From: Arthrobacter silvisoli
Lineage (GTDB): Bacteria; Actinomycetota; Actinomycetes; Actinomycetales; Micrococcaceae
Direction of reading: 5' to 3'
DNA: 64,000 bases
Assembly (NCBI RefSeq): GCF_003369445.1
Contig: NZ_QRCU01000062.1
Span: forward strand, 39,821 to 103,820
The translations under genes and the position numbers were made by a program. Positions within the stretch are counted from its first letter, which is position 1; every line of letters begins with the position of its first letter. This document shows positions 1 to 8,115 of the stretch, one piece after another. Below the pieces are notes generated by a model. It made no database searches and had not been told where the DNA came from. It saw only the letters and a program-made list of their open reading frames with translations.

Positions 1-2
1 AG

Positions 3-2183
3 AAGTTCGGCACGGACCTGACCGCCGTGGCGCGTTCGGGCAAACTGGACCCGGTGATCGGCCGCGATTCCGAAATCCGCCGCGTCATCCAGGTGCTCTC
101 GCGCCGCACCAAGAACAACCCGGTGCTGATCGGCGAGCCCGGCGTGGGCAAGACCGCCGTCGTCGAGGGCCTGGCCCAGCGCATGGTGGCCGGTGACGTG
201 CCGGAGAGCCTGCGCGGCAAGACGCTGGTGGCTTTGGACCTGGCCTCGATGGTGGCCGGTGCCAAGTACCGCGGCGAATTCGAGGAACGCCTCAAGGCCG
301 TGCTGGAGGAAATCAAGAGCTCCGAGGGCCAGATCGTCACGTTCATCGACGAGATCCACACCGTGGTGGGTGCCGGTGCCACCGGTGAGAGCGCCATGGA
401 TGCCGGAAACATGCTCAAGCCCATGCTGGCCCGCGGCGAGCTGCGCCTGATCGGCGCCACCACCCTGGACGAGTACCGCGAGAACATCGAAAAGGACCCC
501 GCCCTGGAACGCCGCTTCCAGCAGGTCTATGTGGGCGAGCCGAGCGTGGATGACACCATCGGGATCCTGCGCGGCCTCAAGGAGCGTTACGAGGCGCACC
601 ACAAGGTGGCCATCGCCGACTCCGCCCTCGTGGCCGCCGCGACCCTGTCCAACCGCTACATTTCCGGCCGGCAGCTGCCGGACAAGGCCATCGACCTCGT
701 GGACGAGGCCGCGTCCAGGCTGCGCATGGAGATCGATTCCGCTCCGGAGGAGATTGACCAGCTCCGCCGTGCCGTGGACCGGCTCACGATGGAAGAGCTC
801 GCCCTCCAGGGCGAGACCGATGCCGCCTCCGTGGAGCGCCTCGCTGCGCTCCGTGCGGACATGGCGGACAAAAAGGAAACCCTGGCCGCACTCAACGCCC
901 GGTGGGAAGCGGAGAAGGCAGGGCTCAACCGCGTCGGTGACCTCAAGGCGAAGATCGACGAACTGCGTTCCGCCGCGGAGAAGTACCAGCGCGAAGGCGA
1001 CCTCGAATCGGCGTCGCGCATCCTCTACGGCGAACTGCCCGCACTGGAACGCGAGCTGAATGCCGCGGCGGCGGAGGAGTCTGCCCGGACGGGAACGGGC
1101 GACAGGCCGGACCTCATGGTCGCGGAGGAAGTCACCGCGGATGACATCGCCGAGGTCATCTCCGCCTGGACCGGCATCCCCGCCGGGCGCATGCTGCAGG
1201 GCGAGTCGCAGAAGCTGCTGCACATGGAGGAAGAGCTGGGCAAGCGCCTGATCGGCCAGCACAAGGCCGTCACCGCCGTCTCCGACGCCGTCCGTCGCGC
1301 CCGCGCCGGCATCTCCGACCCCCACCGGCCCACCGGCTCGTTCATGTTCCTCGGCCCCACCGGCGTCGGCAAGACCGAACTGGCCAAGGCCCTGGCGGAC
1401 TTCCTCTTCGACGACGAACGCGCCATGATCAGGATCGACATGTCCGAATACGGCGAAAAGCACTCGGTAGCCCGCTTGGTCGGTGCCCCTCCGGGCTACA
1501 TCGGCTACGAGGAAGGCGGCCAGCTCACGGAAGCCGTGCGGCGCCGCCCGTACTCCGTGGTGCTCCTGGACGAGGTGGAGAAGGCCCACCCCGAAGTCTT
1601 CGACATCCTCTTGCAGGTGCTCGACGACGGCCGCCTCACCGACGGCCAGGGCCGCACGGTCGACTTCCGGAACACCATCCTGGTGCTGACGTCCAACTCC
1701 GGCAGCCAGTTCCTGGTGGATCAGTCGCTGGACGCCCGTGCCAAGCAGGAAGCCGTGATGTCCGTGGTGCGGGCTTCCTTCAAACCGGAGTTCCTGAACC
1801 GCCTGGATGAAATCGTGCTGTTCGATCCGCTGAGCGTGGACGAACTGGCGGACATCGTGGAACTGCACGTGGCCGAGCTCGGCAAGCGCCTGCACGGCCG
1901 CCGGCTTACCCTCGAGGTCAGCGACGGCGCCCGGGCCTGGCTGGCGATGACCGGCTTCGATCCTGCTTACGGTGCCCGGCCGCTGCGCCGCCTCGTGCAG
2001 CGCGAGATCGGCGACCGGCTCGCCAAGGAGATCCTGGCCGGCACGATCGCCGATGGGGACACTGTGCTGGTGGACACCGCCACCGACGTCGACGAACTCA
2101 CCATTGAGGGACTCGAGGCCCTTGCCGGGCCCGACGGCGGTGCTCCTGCCGGCGCCGGCCTGGTGGTGCGCCGGAAGGACTGA
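3..2183 (+). CDS. clpB: ClpB disaggregase, 5' end outside window
   Basis: AAA+ disaggregase that, with DnaK/DnaJ/GrpE, threads aggregated proteins through its hexameric pore in the cytoplasm. The reading frame is already open at base 3, so the Clp-N domain (roughly 140 residues) lies outside the window and no start can be assigned. Visible parts in order: first Walker A GEPGVGKT (about base 132), Walker B FIDEIH, the coiled-coil M-domain (about 750-1080, rich in R/E/L and typical of ClpB rather than ClpA), the second Walker A GPTGVGKT (about 1354), Walker [10 protein letters not shown], sensor-2 region GARPLRR, and a ClpB C-terminal domain. The C-terminus ends in RRKD. The only start-like codon near the edge, GTG at 27, is internal (the preceding in-frame residues KFGTDLTA match the ClpB linker). 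A strong hairpin follows the stop. Confidence 0.97.
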   Translation, partial: KFGTDLTAVARSGKLDPVIGRDSEIRRVIQVLSRRTKNNPVLIGEPGVGKTAVVEGLAQRMVAGDVPESLRGKTLVALDLASMVAGAKYRGEFEERLKAVLEEIKSSEGQIVTFIDEIHTVVGAGATGESAMDAGNMLKPMLARGELRLIGATTLDEYRENIEKDPALERRFQQVYVGEPSVDDTIGILRGLKERYEAHHKVAIADSALVAAATLSNRYISGRQLPDKAIDLVDEAASRLRMEIDSAPEEIDQLRRAVDRLTMEELALQGETDAASVERLAALRADMADKKETLAALNARWEAEKAGLNRVGDLKAKIDELRSAAEKYQREGDLESASRILYGELPALERELNAAAAEESARTGTGDRPDLMVAEEVTADDIAEVISAWTGIPAGRMLQGESQKLLHMEEELGKRLIGQHKAVTAVSDAVRRARAGISDPHRPTGSFMFLGPTGVGKTELAKALADFLFDDERAMIRIDMSEYGEKHSVARLVGAPPGYIGYEEGGQLTEAVRRRPYSVVLLDEVEKAHPEVFDILLQVLDDGRLTDGQGRTVDFRNTILVLTSNSGSQFLVDQSLDARAKQEAVMSVVRASFKPEFLNRLDEIVLFDPLSVDELADIVELHVAELGKRLHGRRLTLEVSDGARAWLAMTGFDPAYGARPLRRLVQREIGDRLAKEILAGTIADGDTVLVDTATDVDELTIEGLEALAGPDGGAPAGAGLVVRRKD

Positions 2184-2191
2184 TTCGTCGC

Positions 2192-2222
2192 GCGGGTTCC
2201 CTGCTTCCGGCAGGGAACCCGC
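2192..2222. terminator. Bidirectional terminator hairpin
   Basis: Perfect 12-bp inverted repeat (arms 2192-2203 and 2211-2222, arm GCGGGTTCCCTG) with a 7-nt loop, sitting between the convergent stops of clpB and the septum-formation gene. There is no long T-tract, so termination is inferred from position and stem strength. Confidence 0.75.
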
Positions 2223-2227
2223 CGGCC

Positions 2228-2830
2228 CTATTTCTGGAGGACGCTTTCCTTCAGTGTGTTGCCCGAGTCCACCACGATGAAGCAGTCCACGCGGCGGTCG
2301 CCGCTGTCCCAGCTGGTGGAACTCGGATAGACGTTCTGTTGGAGCAGCTTGTAGTTGCGGGAGGCCTCGTTCAGCATCACGGTGAGGCAGACCGCGCGCC
2401 CCTTGTCCCGCAGGGCGTTGGTGCCCGGGAAGCTGTCGTTCTCCTTGTAGCTGAACACGGCGCCAAGCTGGGCGGAGTGCGGCGTGGTGCATTCCACGGC
2501 GCGGGCCTTGTCGGCATTTGAATCGAAGTCCGCAAAGCAGTCGCCGACGCGGTAGTCCTTGGACTCGATGTCAGCAGGCAGCGGAGGGCGGCTGGCGGAG
2601 GCCGCGGCTCCCGGGCCGCCGGCGGGCTCGGGGCGGTTGCCGAAGACGGAGACCAAGGTCCAGATCAGTGCGATGATCAGCAACAGCACGAAAAGGACGA
2701 CGCCGCCGATGATCAGCCGCTGCCTGGTCAGGAGGTCCATCGGCCTGCGGGACCATGCCGGCCGGTTGGCGGGCACGGCGTCGCCGTATCCGTCCTCCGT
2801 GTTGTCCGGGAAGGGGTTTTCCTGGCCCAT
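2228..2830 (-). CDS. Septum-formation-family membrane protein
   Basis: 200-residue single-pass membrane protein. A short hydrophilic N-terminus is followed by one strong transmembrane segment (about residues 39-64, LIIGGVVLFVLLLIIALIW), a G/A/P linker (65-88) and an extracytoplasmic domain with four cysteines (98, 114, 148, 183) in the order VGDCF, VECTTPH, AVCL, VDCF. That pattern matches the actinobacterial septum-formation (DUF4333/Septum_form-like) group; the cysteines probably form two disulfides outside the membrane. The family assignment is from recognition of the VGDCF...C..PH pattern; no function has been shown from this sequence. It is convergent with clpB and divergent from the DUF3073 gene. 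No strong Shine-Dalgarno precedes the ATG. Confidence 0.75.
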   Translation of the reverse strand: MGQENPFPDNTEDGYGDAVPANRPAWSRRPMDLLTRQRLIIGGVVLFVLLLIIALIWTLVSVFGNRPEPAGGPGAAASASRPPLPADIESKDYRVGDCFADFDSNADKARAVECTTPHSAQLGAVFSYKENDSFPGTNALRDKGRAVCLTVMLNEASRNYKLLQQNVYPSSTSWDSGDRRVDCFIVVDSGNTLKESVLQK

Positions 2831-3074
2831 GTCCGAATCCGTGCCTTTCCTGCTTAGCGAAGCTCACCTTTGGGAGACTTTACCCAAGTTTTGCCCGCGC
2901 CCGCCTGCCATGGTTCACACGGGGCTGCCGGGGTGCCAAGGGTGGGTCCGCGTGGCACGCAGTCGCTCCAGAAAGCATGTAATCTAGACATACGACAAAT
3001 TGACCAAACATTCCGGGGCCTCACCGATCGCCAAGGTGACCACCTCCGGTCCAAGTACAAAAGGGGGTCACGCC

Positions 3075-3302
3075 ATGGGGCGCGGCCGTCAAAAGGCAAA
3101 AGCTACCAAGCAGGCTCGGGACATCAAGTACTACTCCCCGAACACTGACTATTCGGCCCTCCAGCGTGAGCTGACGGGGCCATCAAGTCGTGCGGTGAGC
3201 CACTTCGATGACGATCCCACGGAGCCGGATTACTCGGCCTATGCGGACAAGTACGCACAGGATGACGAAGACGACGAGGTAGACTCGCGCCGCATCGGCT
3301 AG
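3075..3302 (+). CDS. DUF3073 family protein
   Basis: 75-residue conserved actinobacterial protein of unknown function. The N-terminus MGRGRQKAKATKQAR followed by IKYYSPNTDYSALQREL is the DUF3073 signature; the C-terminal third is highly acidic (DEDDEVDSRRIG). I start at ATG 3075 because AGGGGG lies 7-8 nt upstream and the conserved family sequence begins there; the 25 in-frame codons further upstream look non-coding. It is small, basic at the N-terminus and acidic at the C-terminus, compatible with a nucleic-acid or ribosome partner, but that is speculation. It diverges from the septum-formation gene across about 245 bp and is followed by a hairpin terminator. Confidence 0.9.
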   Translation: MGRGRQKAKATKQARDIKYYSPNTDYSALQRELTGPSSRAVSHFDDDPTEPDYSAYADKYAQDDEDDEVDSRRIG

Positions 3303-3406
3303 TTGGCGTGTGCGGTGCCGCCAGGCACCGGCGACGCCACCGCCGTCGTACTTGCATCTCCCGCACTTCCGCCTACCCGGAACGACACCGGGAAGCACAG
3401 TTCTTC

Positions 3407-3441
3407 ACCCGCAGGGTGCGCCCCAGGCGCCCCCTGCGGGT
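3407..3441 (+). terminator. Terminator after DUF3073 gene
   Basis: 10-bp stem ACCCGCAGGG (3407-3416) / 3432-3441 with further GCGCC/GGCGC pairing inside, followed by ATTTTG. Position fits the end of the DUF3073 transcript and could also serve the opposing marR transcript. Confidence 0.65.
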
Positions 3442-3544
3442 ATTTTGCGTGCCTTGGCTATAAACGTGCCTGGCTATGAACGTGCCTGGCTATCGAGCAG
3501 ATCGGCCCGGTGGGCAGATTGATTGGCCGGCGACGGTGCCGGAG

Positions 3545-4009
3545 CTAAGCTGCCGACCCGCCGGACCCGCGCGGAGTGGAAGCGTCGAGGGATGCCGAGA
3601 GGGCCTCGATGAATTCCGTCTGGTCGCCGAGGTCGCTGTGCGGGCTTGCGTTGAAGGCGGCCATGACGGCGTCCAGGTACAGCCTGTTGACCCACCGCAT
3701 CGCCTGACGTCCGCCGGGCGTGAGCGCGAGCTTGATACTGCGCCGGTCGGTGGGATGCGGTTGGCGCACCATCAGGCCCGCGCGCTCGAGCCGGTCGATC
3801 ATGGTGGTCATCGATCCGGTGGTGAGGTCCATGAGCTCGGAAAGCTTCTTGGGGGTCAGGCCCTCCTGGTCGGCGGCATGCGAGAGCGCGTTCAGTTCGG
3901 CCATGCTGACGCCCAGTTCCTTGGCGATGCCCGCACGCAAGTTACCGCTCGTGAGCTGAAGCTGGCGCAGCAGCAGAACGAACGGCACGTAATCAGCTGA
4001 GCTGGCCAT
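3545..4009 (-). CDS. MarR-family transcriptional regulator
   Basis: 154-residue MarR-type winged-helix repressor. The recognition helix and wing are visible at about residues 58-100 (LSELMDLTTGSMTTMIDRLERAGLM, then the basic wing HPTDRRSIKLALTPGG with the family's D-R-R turn). The rest is helical and would form the dimerisation arms. The start is the ATG at 4009, giving a normal family length. The gene is transcribed away from the secreted-protein/signal-peptidase cluster, and the 234-bp shared upstream region contains several copies of a TAGCTTGAT box, one overlapping the -35 of the divergent promoter. It therefore probably represses itself and the surface-protein cluster. The ligand is unknown. 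Confidence 0.92.
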   Translation of the reverse strand: MASSADYVPFVLLLRQLQLTSGNLRAGIAKELGVSMAELNALSHAADQEGLTPKKLSELMDLTTGSMTTMIDRLERAGLMVRQPHPTDRRSIKLALTPGGRQAMRWVNRLYLDAVMAAFNASPHSDLGDQTEFIEALSASLDASTPRGSGGSAA

Positions 4010-4024
4010 TGCCGGACTCCCTAA

Positions 4025-4164
4025 TAGCTTGATGTGAAAGTTACCTCAGTATAGGGCTAGCTCGTCAAGCTTGCTCGGTTTTCCGTCGGTTCCAAGCCGG
4101 ACGACCCGTTTTAGCTTGATGAAAATATAGCTTGATAAAAATTTTGCTTGACGATCAAGTGAAA
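4025..4164. promoter_or_regulatory. Cluster of TAGCTTGAT operator boxes
   Basis: At least four related boxes in 140 bp between divergent marR and the secreted-protein gene: TAGCTTGATGTGAAAG at 4025, TAGCTTGATGAAAA at 4112, TAGCTTGATAAAAA at 4128, and the imperfect palindrome CTTGACGATCAAG at 4147-4159 followed by TGAAA. A further inverted version, GTCAAGCTTG, is at 4064. The spacing of the 4112 and 4128 boxes is 16 bp. AT-rich runs in an otherwise GC-rich region support a regulatory role. The assignment to the adjacent MarR protein is inference from position. Confidence 0.7.
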
Positions 4165-4175
4165 TTTGCTACGCT
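4148..4175 (+). promoter_or_regulatory. Candidate promoter of surface-protein cluster
   Basis: TTGACG (4148-4153), 16-bp spacer, TACGCT (4170-4175). The -35 lies inside the CTTGACGATCAAG palindrome, so binding of the regulator there would block polymerase. It leaves a leader of about 60 nt before the ATG at 4244. Confidence 0.5.
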
Positions 4176-4243
4176 GGTTTCGAGCCCGCGGCAGTGGCTC
4201 ACCCGATGAGGTCTCAATCGGCCCACAGCTTTCAGGAGTCACC

Positions 4244-4852
4244 ATGCGTCACTCAGTTCACGCAGCCGTCATCGCAAAATGGGCTGCCGTTCCTGCGGCA
4301 CTGGTCGTCAGCGGCCTGCTCGTGTCCCAGGCGTCGTACTCGGCGTTCAGCGCAACCACCAACAACGCCGGCAACAGCTGGGCTTCCGGCACCCTGGCCC
4401 TGAGCAACGATGCATCCGGGACGGCGCTGTTCTCGGCCTCCAACATCAAGCCGGGTGACGCGGGAAGCAAGTGCATCACCGTTTCCACCACGGCAAACGT
4501 CGCCAGCACCCTGAAGCTCTATGCCTCCAGCTACAGCAAAGGCACCAAGAGCCTCGGTGACCGTATCAACGTCACCGTCACCAGCGGCAGCTTCCCGGGC
4601 GCTGCCCCGGCCAACGGCGCCTGCACCGGTTTCACCGCCGGCTCGGTTGCCGTCGCAACGACCTCGCTGACGTCCTTCGCCGCCGCCTCGAGCAGCTACG
4701 CGACGGGTGCAGATTCCTACGCGCTGCCCGCCGGTGGTTCCCGCACCTACAAGGTCGACTGGACCTTCGCTACCGCGGGCTCCACTTCGGCAGACAACGC
4801 GTACCAGGGCGACACCGCCTCCATCGGGTTTACCTGGGAGTCCCAGAGCTAG
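4244..4852 (+). CDS. Secreted TasA/SipW-substrate-like protein
   Basis: 202-residue predicted exported protein. The N-terminus has a positively charged start, a hydrophobic stretch (about residues 12-29) and then ASYSAFSATTNNAGNSWASG, the arrangement of SipW-dependent signal peptides, where the A-x-F-[ST]-x-T motif follows the cleavage site. The mature part is rich in S, T, G and A, with NxGN/GTL and a beta-sheet-like pattern (ADNAYQGDTASIGFTWES at the C-terminus), as in TasA/CalY camelysin-type proteins that build cell-surface fibres. Two cysteines (SKCITV, GACTGF) could pair. ATG 4244 is chosen because AGGAG sits 5 nt upstream. The next gene, 47 bp downstream, encodes a SipW-type peptidase, its likely processing enzyme. 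Confidence 0.75.
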   Translation: MRHSVHAAVIAKWAAVPAALVVSGLLVSQASYSAFSATTNNAGNSWASGTLALSNDASGTALFSASNIKPGDAGSKCITVSTTANVASTLKLYASSYSKGTKSLGDRINVTVTSGSFPGAAPANGACTGFTAGSVAVATTSLTSFAAASSSYATGADSYALPAGGSRTYKVDWTFATAGSTSADNAYQGDTASIGFTWESQS

Positions 4853-4899
4853 ACCCTCCGTGCTTGCCGCCACCCGTCCCACCCTGCAGGAGCCCCCGA

Positions 4900-6378
4900 A
4901 TGTTGCCGACAGAACAAGCAGCCGCAGCGGATGCTGCCGCGACTGCCGGCGACCCGGGGGAGCCGAAAGGGCACTCCATTTCCCAGCAGTGGCTGCGCGT
5001 TCTGGGCGCCGCGCTGGGGCGGGTGGTGGTGATTCTTGCGGTCACCATGATGGGCTGGGCCTCCGCGCCCGCCCTCCTTGGCTGGCAGCCCACCACCGTG
5101 GTGAGCGGCTCCATGGAACCGACCATCTCGGTGGGCGACGTCGTGGTTTCCCGCCCCGCGGGAGCTCAAGACCTCATACCCGGGCGCGTGGTCCTGGTGG
5201 ACGACCCGGACCACGCCGACCGGCTCCGCCTCCACCGCATCGCCGCGGTGAACCCGGACGGCTCCCTCGTCCTGCGGGGAGATGCCAACGCGGCCAACGA
5301 CTCCTCGAGCGTGTGGCCCTCGGCCGTGCACGGCGTGGGCTACCTGAGGATCCCGGCAGTCGGCCTGCCGATCGTCTGGGTCGGCAAAGGCCAATGGACA
5401 CTGCTTGTCATCGGCGTCGTAGTGCTGGCCATGGCGCTGGCCATGACGAGGCTGGACAGGCACTTCGCCCGGCCGGGACGGAAGGACGCCAAGTCCGGAA
5501 GCCGCCGTCGAGCAGACTGGAAAGCCAGGCTCAGGCCGGCGCGGCGGACAAGCTGCCTGGTGTTGTTCCTGGCTGCCGCGGCAGGCCTCGCCGGAGGTGC
5601 TGTCATGACCGCCCCCATGGCGCACGCTGCATTCGCCGGGACGAGTTCAACCGAAGCCAGCACCCTGTCGTCCCGGGCGTTCTTCAGCTGCACGGCTGCG
5701 GCCCTTGCCGACGCGCCGTCCCTGTTCTACGGCTTCAACGATTCGCCGAAACCGGCCACCGCCGTCACTGACAGCTCCGGTGCCGGCGACGACGGTACCT
5801 TCCGCATGACGGCGTCCCTCAGCACCTCGGTTCCCTGCGCAGGGGACGGCGGCAACAGCGCAGATCTTTCCGGCCTCCGGTACATCGCAACCACCACCTC
5901 CAGCAGCGGGCCGACGGTGTTCAGCTGCGAAATGTGGTTCAAGACCAGTTCGATCCTCGGCGGGAAGCTGGCCGGATTCCAGGACTCCAAGAACAATGCC
6001 CTTGGCACCAACGACCGCAACCTCTACATGCGGGCCGACGGGAAGTTGGTCTTCGGCGTCGCCCCTGGCGGCACCATGCAGACGATCGTGTCGCCCGCGG
6101 CCTACAACGACGGCGCATGGCACCACACCGTGGTCACCCTTTCTTCCGCGGGAATGAAGCTCTACGTCGACGGCGCACAGGCAGCCTCCTCGGCCTCCGT
6201 CACCACGGCCCGGAGCGGCTACACCGGGTACTGGCGCTTCGGCGACGGCGACCTCACGGCCTGGCCCGGTGCCGCTCTGTCGGCGTTCAACGGCCAAGTG
6301 GACAACATCGCCATCTATGACACCGCCGCCCTCACCCAGGCGCAGATCCTGGCACACTTCCAGGCGGCTGCGCCATGA
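4900..6378 (+). CDS. SipW-type signal peptidase fused to LamG-like domain
   Basis: 492-residue fusion. Residues 36-60 form a membrane anchor. VSGSMEPTISVGD carries the catalytic Ser71, and LRLHRIAAV has His112 where eubacterial type I peptidases have Lys, the Ser-His arrangement of SipW/ER-type enzymes; LRGDANAANDSS supplies the conserved GD (127-128). A second membrane segment is at about 164-184, then a basic cytoplasmic stretch (186-217). Residues 218-243 are a third hydrophobic segment followed by AHAAFAGTSST, which resembles the SipW-substrate signal of the preceding gene (YSAFSATTNN). Residues about 330-480 form a LamG/concanavalin jellyroll (CEMWFKT, GAWHHTVVTLSSAGMKLYVDG, IDNIAIYD-like ending). 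The protein may therefore process the upstream secreted protein and also its own C-terminal half. ATG 4900 has CAGGAG 7 nt upstream. Confidence 0.85.
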   Translation: MLPTEQAAAADAAATAGDPGEPKGHSISQQWLRVLGAALGRVVVILAVTMMGWASAPALLGWQPTTVVSGSMEPTISVGDVVVSRPAGAQDLIPGRVVLVDDPDHADRLRLHRIAAVNPDGSLVLRGDANAANDSSSVWPSAVHGVGYLRIPAVGLPIVWVGKGQWTLLVIGVVVLAMALAMTRLDRHFARPGRKDAKSGSRRRADWKARLRPARRTSCLVLFLAAAAGLAGGAVMTAPMAHAAFAGTSSTEASTLSSRAFFSCTAAALADAPSLFYGFNDSPKPATAVTDSSGAGDDGTFRMTASLSTSVPCAGDGGNSADLSGLRYIATTTSSSGPTVFSCEMWFKTSSILGGKLAGFQDSKNNALGTNDRNLYMRADGKLVFGVAPGGTMQTIVSPAAYNDGAWHHTVVTLSSAGMKLYVDGAQAASSASVTTARSGYTGYWRFGDGDLTAWPGAALSAFNGQVDNIAIYDTAALTQAQILAHFQAAAP

Positions 6379-6480
6379 GCCGCCGGACCGCCGCGCTGAC
6401 CGCGGACACAGACTTCCGTCCGGAACCGGGTTCCGGAACCCCACTGAAGGCACGCTCACGCGATGAAAGGACCATTGGCC

Positions 6481-6810
6481 ATGAACAAGCAGAATGACTT
6501 CCTGTTGCTGGACGACTTGGATGGAAGCAGCGCCGACGAGAGGGTGCGGTTCGCGGTCGATGGCATCGACTACGAAGTGGACCTGTCTGCGGCGAATGCT
6601 GCGGCCTTCCGCTCCTACCTCGGGGTCTTCATGAACGCGGGCCGGCGGAAAGCGTCGGCTCCGGCTCCCCAGGGCAAGAAGGAAGCGCCACTTTCCGTGA
6701 CGGCCAGGATCCGTCGCTGGGCCGCGGAACAGGGCTACGAACTGAGCAGCCGGGGCCAGATCCCCAAGTCGATCGTGCAGGCCTTCCAGGCCGCCGAAGC
6801 CGGTGCCTGA
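6481..6810 (+). CDS. Lsr2-family nucleoid protein
   Basis: 109-residue Lsr2-like DNA-bridging protein, normally a xenogeneic silencer of AT-rich DNA. The N-terminal oligomerisation domain is clear (LLLDDLDGSSADERVRFAVDGIDYEVDLS, here residues 8-36), then a linker, then the C-terminal DNA-binding domain (TARIRRWAAEQGYELSSRGQIP). The AT-hook-like loop that contacts the minor groove is normally RGR; here it is RGQ (91-93), which could weaken or alter binding. ATG 6481 is preferred over ATG 6463 because AAAGGA (6466-6471) is spaced 9 nt from it and the family sequence starts there. It lies 102 bp after the signal peptidase, with a small hairpin (6420-6436) between. Confidence 0.88.
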   Translation: MNKQNDFLLLDDLDGSSADERVRFAVDGIDYEVDLSAANAAAFRSYLGVFMNAGRRKASAPAPQGKKEAPLSVTARIRRWAAEQGYELSSRGQIPKSIVQAFQAAEAGA

Positions 6811-6819
6811 GCACCAACA

Positions 6820-6872
6820 CGGGGTCACGTACGGCCCATACGGGGCTGGCGGATGGGCCGTACGTGACCCCG
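6820..6872. repeat. 20-bp perfect intergenic palindrome
   Basis: Arms 6820-6839 and 6853-6872 are perfect reverse complements (arm begins CGGGGTCACG) around a 13-nt spacer. It sits just after the lsr2-like stop and before a separate terminator hairpin, so it is not needed as a simple terminator. Long palindromes of different sequence recur between genes in this window. Confidence 0.85.
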
Positions 6873-6899
6873 CGTTGCACAGCGCCGCCTGATAACGCA

Positions 6900-6936
6900 A
6901 AAGCGGGCCGGCAGTTCATCACTGCCGGCCCGCTTT
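6900..6936. terminator. Bidirectional terminator between lsr2-like and purM
   Basis: 16-bp perfect stem (6900-6915 / 6921-6936, arm AAAGCGGGCCGGCAGT) with a TCATC loop. The arms begin and end in AAA/TTT, giving a short T-run in both directions, as expected between the convergent lsr2-like and purM genes. Confidence 0.88.
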
Positions 6937-6948
6937 CGTCGTTCCCGC

Positions 6949-8115
6949 TTAGGCGTAGGCGTTCACCAAACGGACGGCTCCGCCGTCGACGCCCTTGGCG
7001 CCCTGGACGTAGTCCGGACCGCTCTTGTCAAGCGAGCTCAAACCGGAGTCCGTCGAAACGGTGCCCATGATCCAGGACGGCAGGCCGCGCTCGTTGAGGC
7101 GGGCCACTGCGGCATCGGCGATTTCCGGGGACACGATGGCCACCATGCCGACGCCGAGGTTCAGGGTGCGCTCGAGGTCGGCGAGCGGCACGTTGCCGAG
7201 CTCGGAGACCAGCTTGAAGATGGCCGGCAGTTCCCACGTGGCGCGGTCGACGGTGGCGACGAGGCCCTGCGGCAGCACGCGGGCCAGGTTGGCGGCCAGG
7301 CCGCCGCCGGTGACGTGGCTGAAGCCGTTGACACTGCCGTTGGTGGCAGAGCTCCTGTTCACCGGGAAGGCACGGGCCAGGTCCAGGCAGTCGGCGGCGT
7401 AGACGCGGGTGGGTTCGAGCAGTTCCTCACCCAGGGTGCGGCCGAGTTCGGAGACCTGGCGGTCCAGGGCCCAGCCGGCGTGGTTGATGACGCGGCGGAC
7501 CAGGGAGTAGCCGTTGGAGTGCAGGCCGGAGGAGGCCATGCCGATGACGACGTCGCCGGCCTTCACGCGCTCCGGGCCCAGCAGGGCGTCGGCCTCGACA
7601 ACACCGGTGGCTGCGCCGGCGACGTCGTACTCGTGCTCGCCCAGCAGGCCCGGGTGCTCGGCGGTTTCGCCACCCACCAGGGCAGTGCCGGCCACGGAGC
7701 AGGCGGAGGCGATGCCGCGGACGATCCCGGCGATGCGCTCGGGGACCACCTTGCCGCAGGCAATGTAGTCGGTCATGTAGAGCGGCTCGGCGCCGACCAC
7801 CACGATGTCATCGACCACCATGCCCACCAGGTCGAACCCGATGGTGTCGTGGATGTCCATGGCCTGGGCGATGGCGACCTTGGTGCCTACGCCGTCCGTG
7901 GAGGTGGCCAGCAGCGGCCTCTTGTAGCTCAGCAGCTTGGAGACGTCGTACAGGCCGGCGAAACCGCCGACGCCGCCCAGCACCGAGCTGTTGTGCGTCG
8001 CCTTGACGGCGTCCTTCATGAGCTCGACTGCGCGGTCGCCCGCTTCGACGTCGACGCCGGCGGAGGCGTAGGTGATGCCTGAGTTGTTTTCGGCGGCGGG
8101 GGAGGCGGAGGTCAT
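6949..8115 (-). CDS. purM: Phosphoribosylformylglycinamidine cyclo-ligase
   Basis: 388-residue AIR synthetase, the fifth step of de novo purine synthesis: FGAM plus ATP gives 5-aminoimidazole ribonucleotide. Diagnostic segments are ITYASAGVDVEAGDRAVELM, TDGVGTKVAIAQ, the VDDIVVVGAEPLYMTDYIACG region, GGETAEHPG (nucleotide-binding loop) and SSGLHSNGYSLVRRV, in the expected order. The length is a little above the usual 345-375 residues, with the extra at both ends. The start overlaps the purF stop by four bases (ATGA), so the two are translationally coupled, and the gene ends before a bidirectional terminator. Confidence 0.97.
   Translation of the reverse strand: MTSASPAAENNSGITYASAGVDVEAGDRAVELMKDAVKATHNSSVLGGVGGFAGLYDVSKLLSYKRPLLATSTDGVGTKVAIAQAMDIHDTIGFDLVGMVVDDIVVVGAEPLYMTDYIACGKVVPERIAGIVRGIASACSVAGTALVGGETAEHPGLLGEHEYDVAGAATGVVEADALLGPERVKAGDVVIGMASSGLHSNGYSLVRRVINHAGWALDRQVSELGRTLGEELLEPTRVYAADCLDLARAFPVNRSSATNGSVNGFSHVTGGGLAANLARVLPQGLVATVDRATWELPAIFKLVSELGNVPLADLERTLNLGVGMVAIVSPEIADAAVARLNERGLPSWIMGTVSTDSGLSSLDKSGPDYVQGAKGVDGGAVRLVNAYA

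Noticed and set aside
5647..6900. Long minus-strand open frame over the signal peptidase/LamG gene
   Set aside because: Shadow of the plus-strand gene caused by high GC; the plus-strand frame has clear catalytic motifs and ribosome sites.
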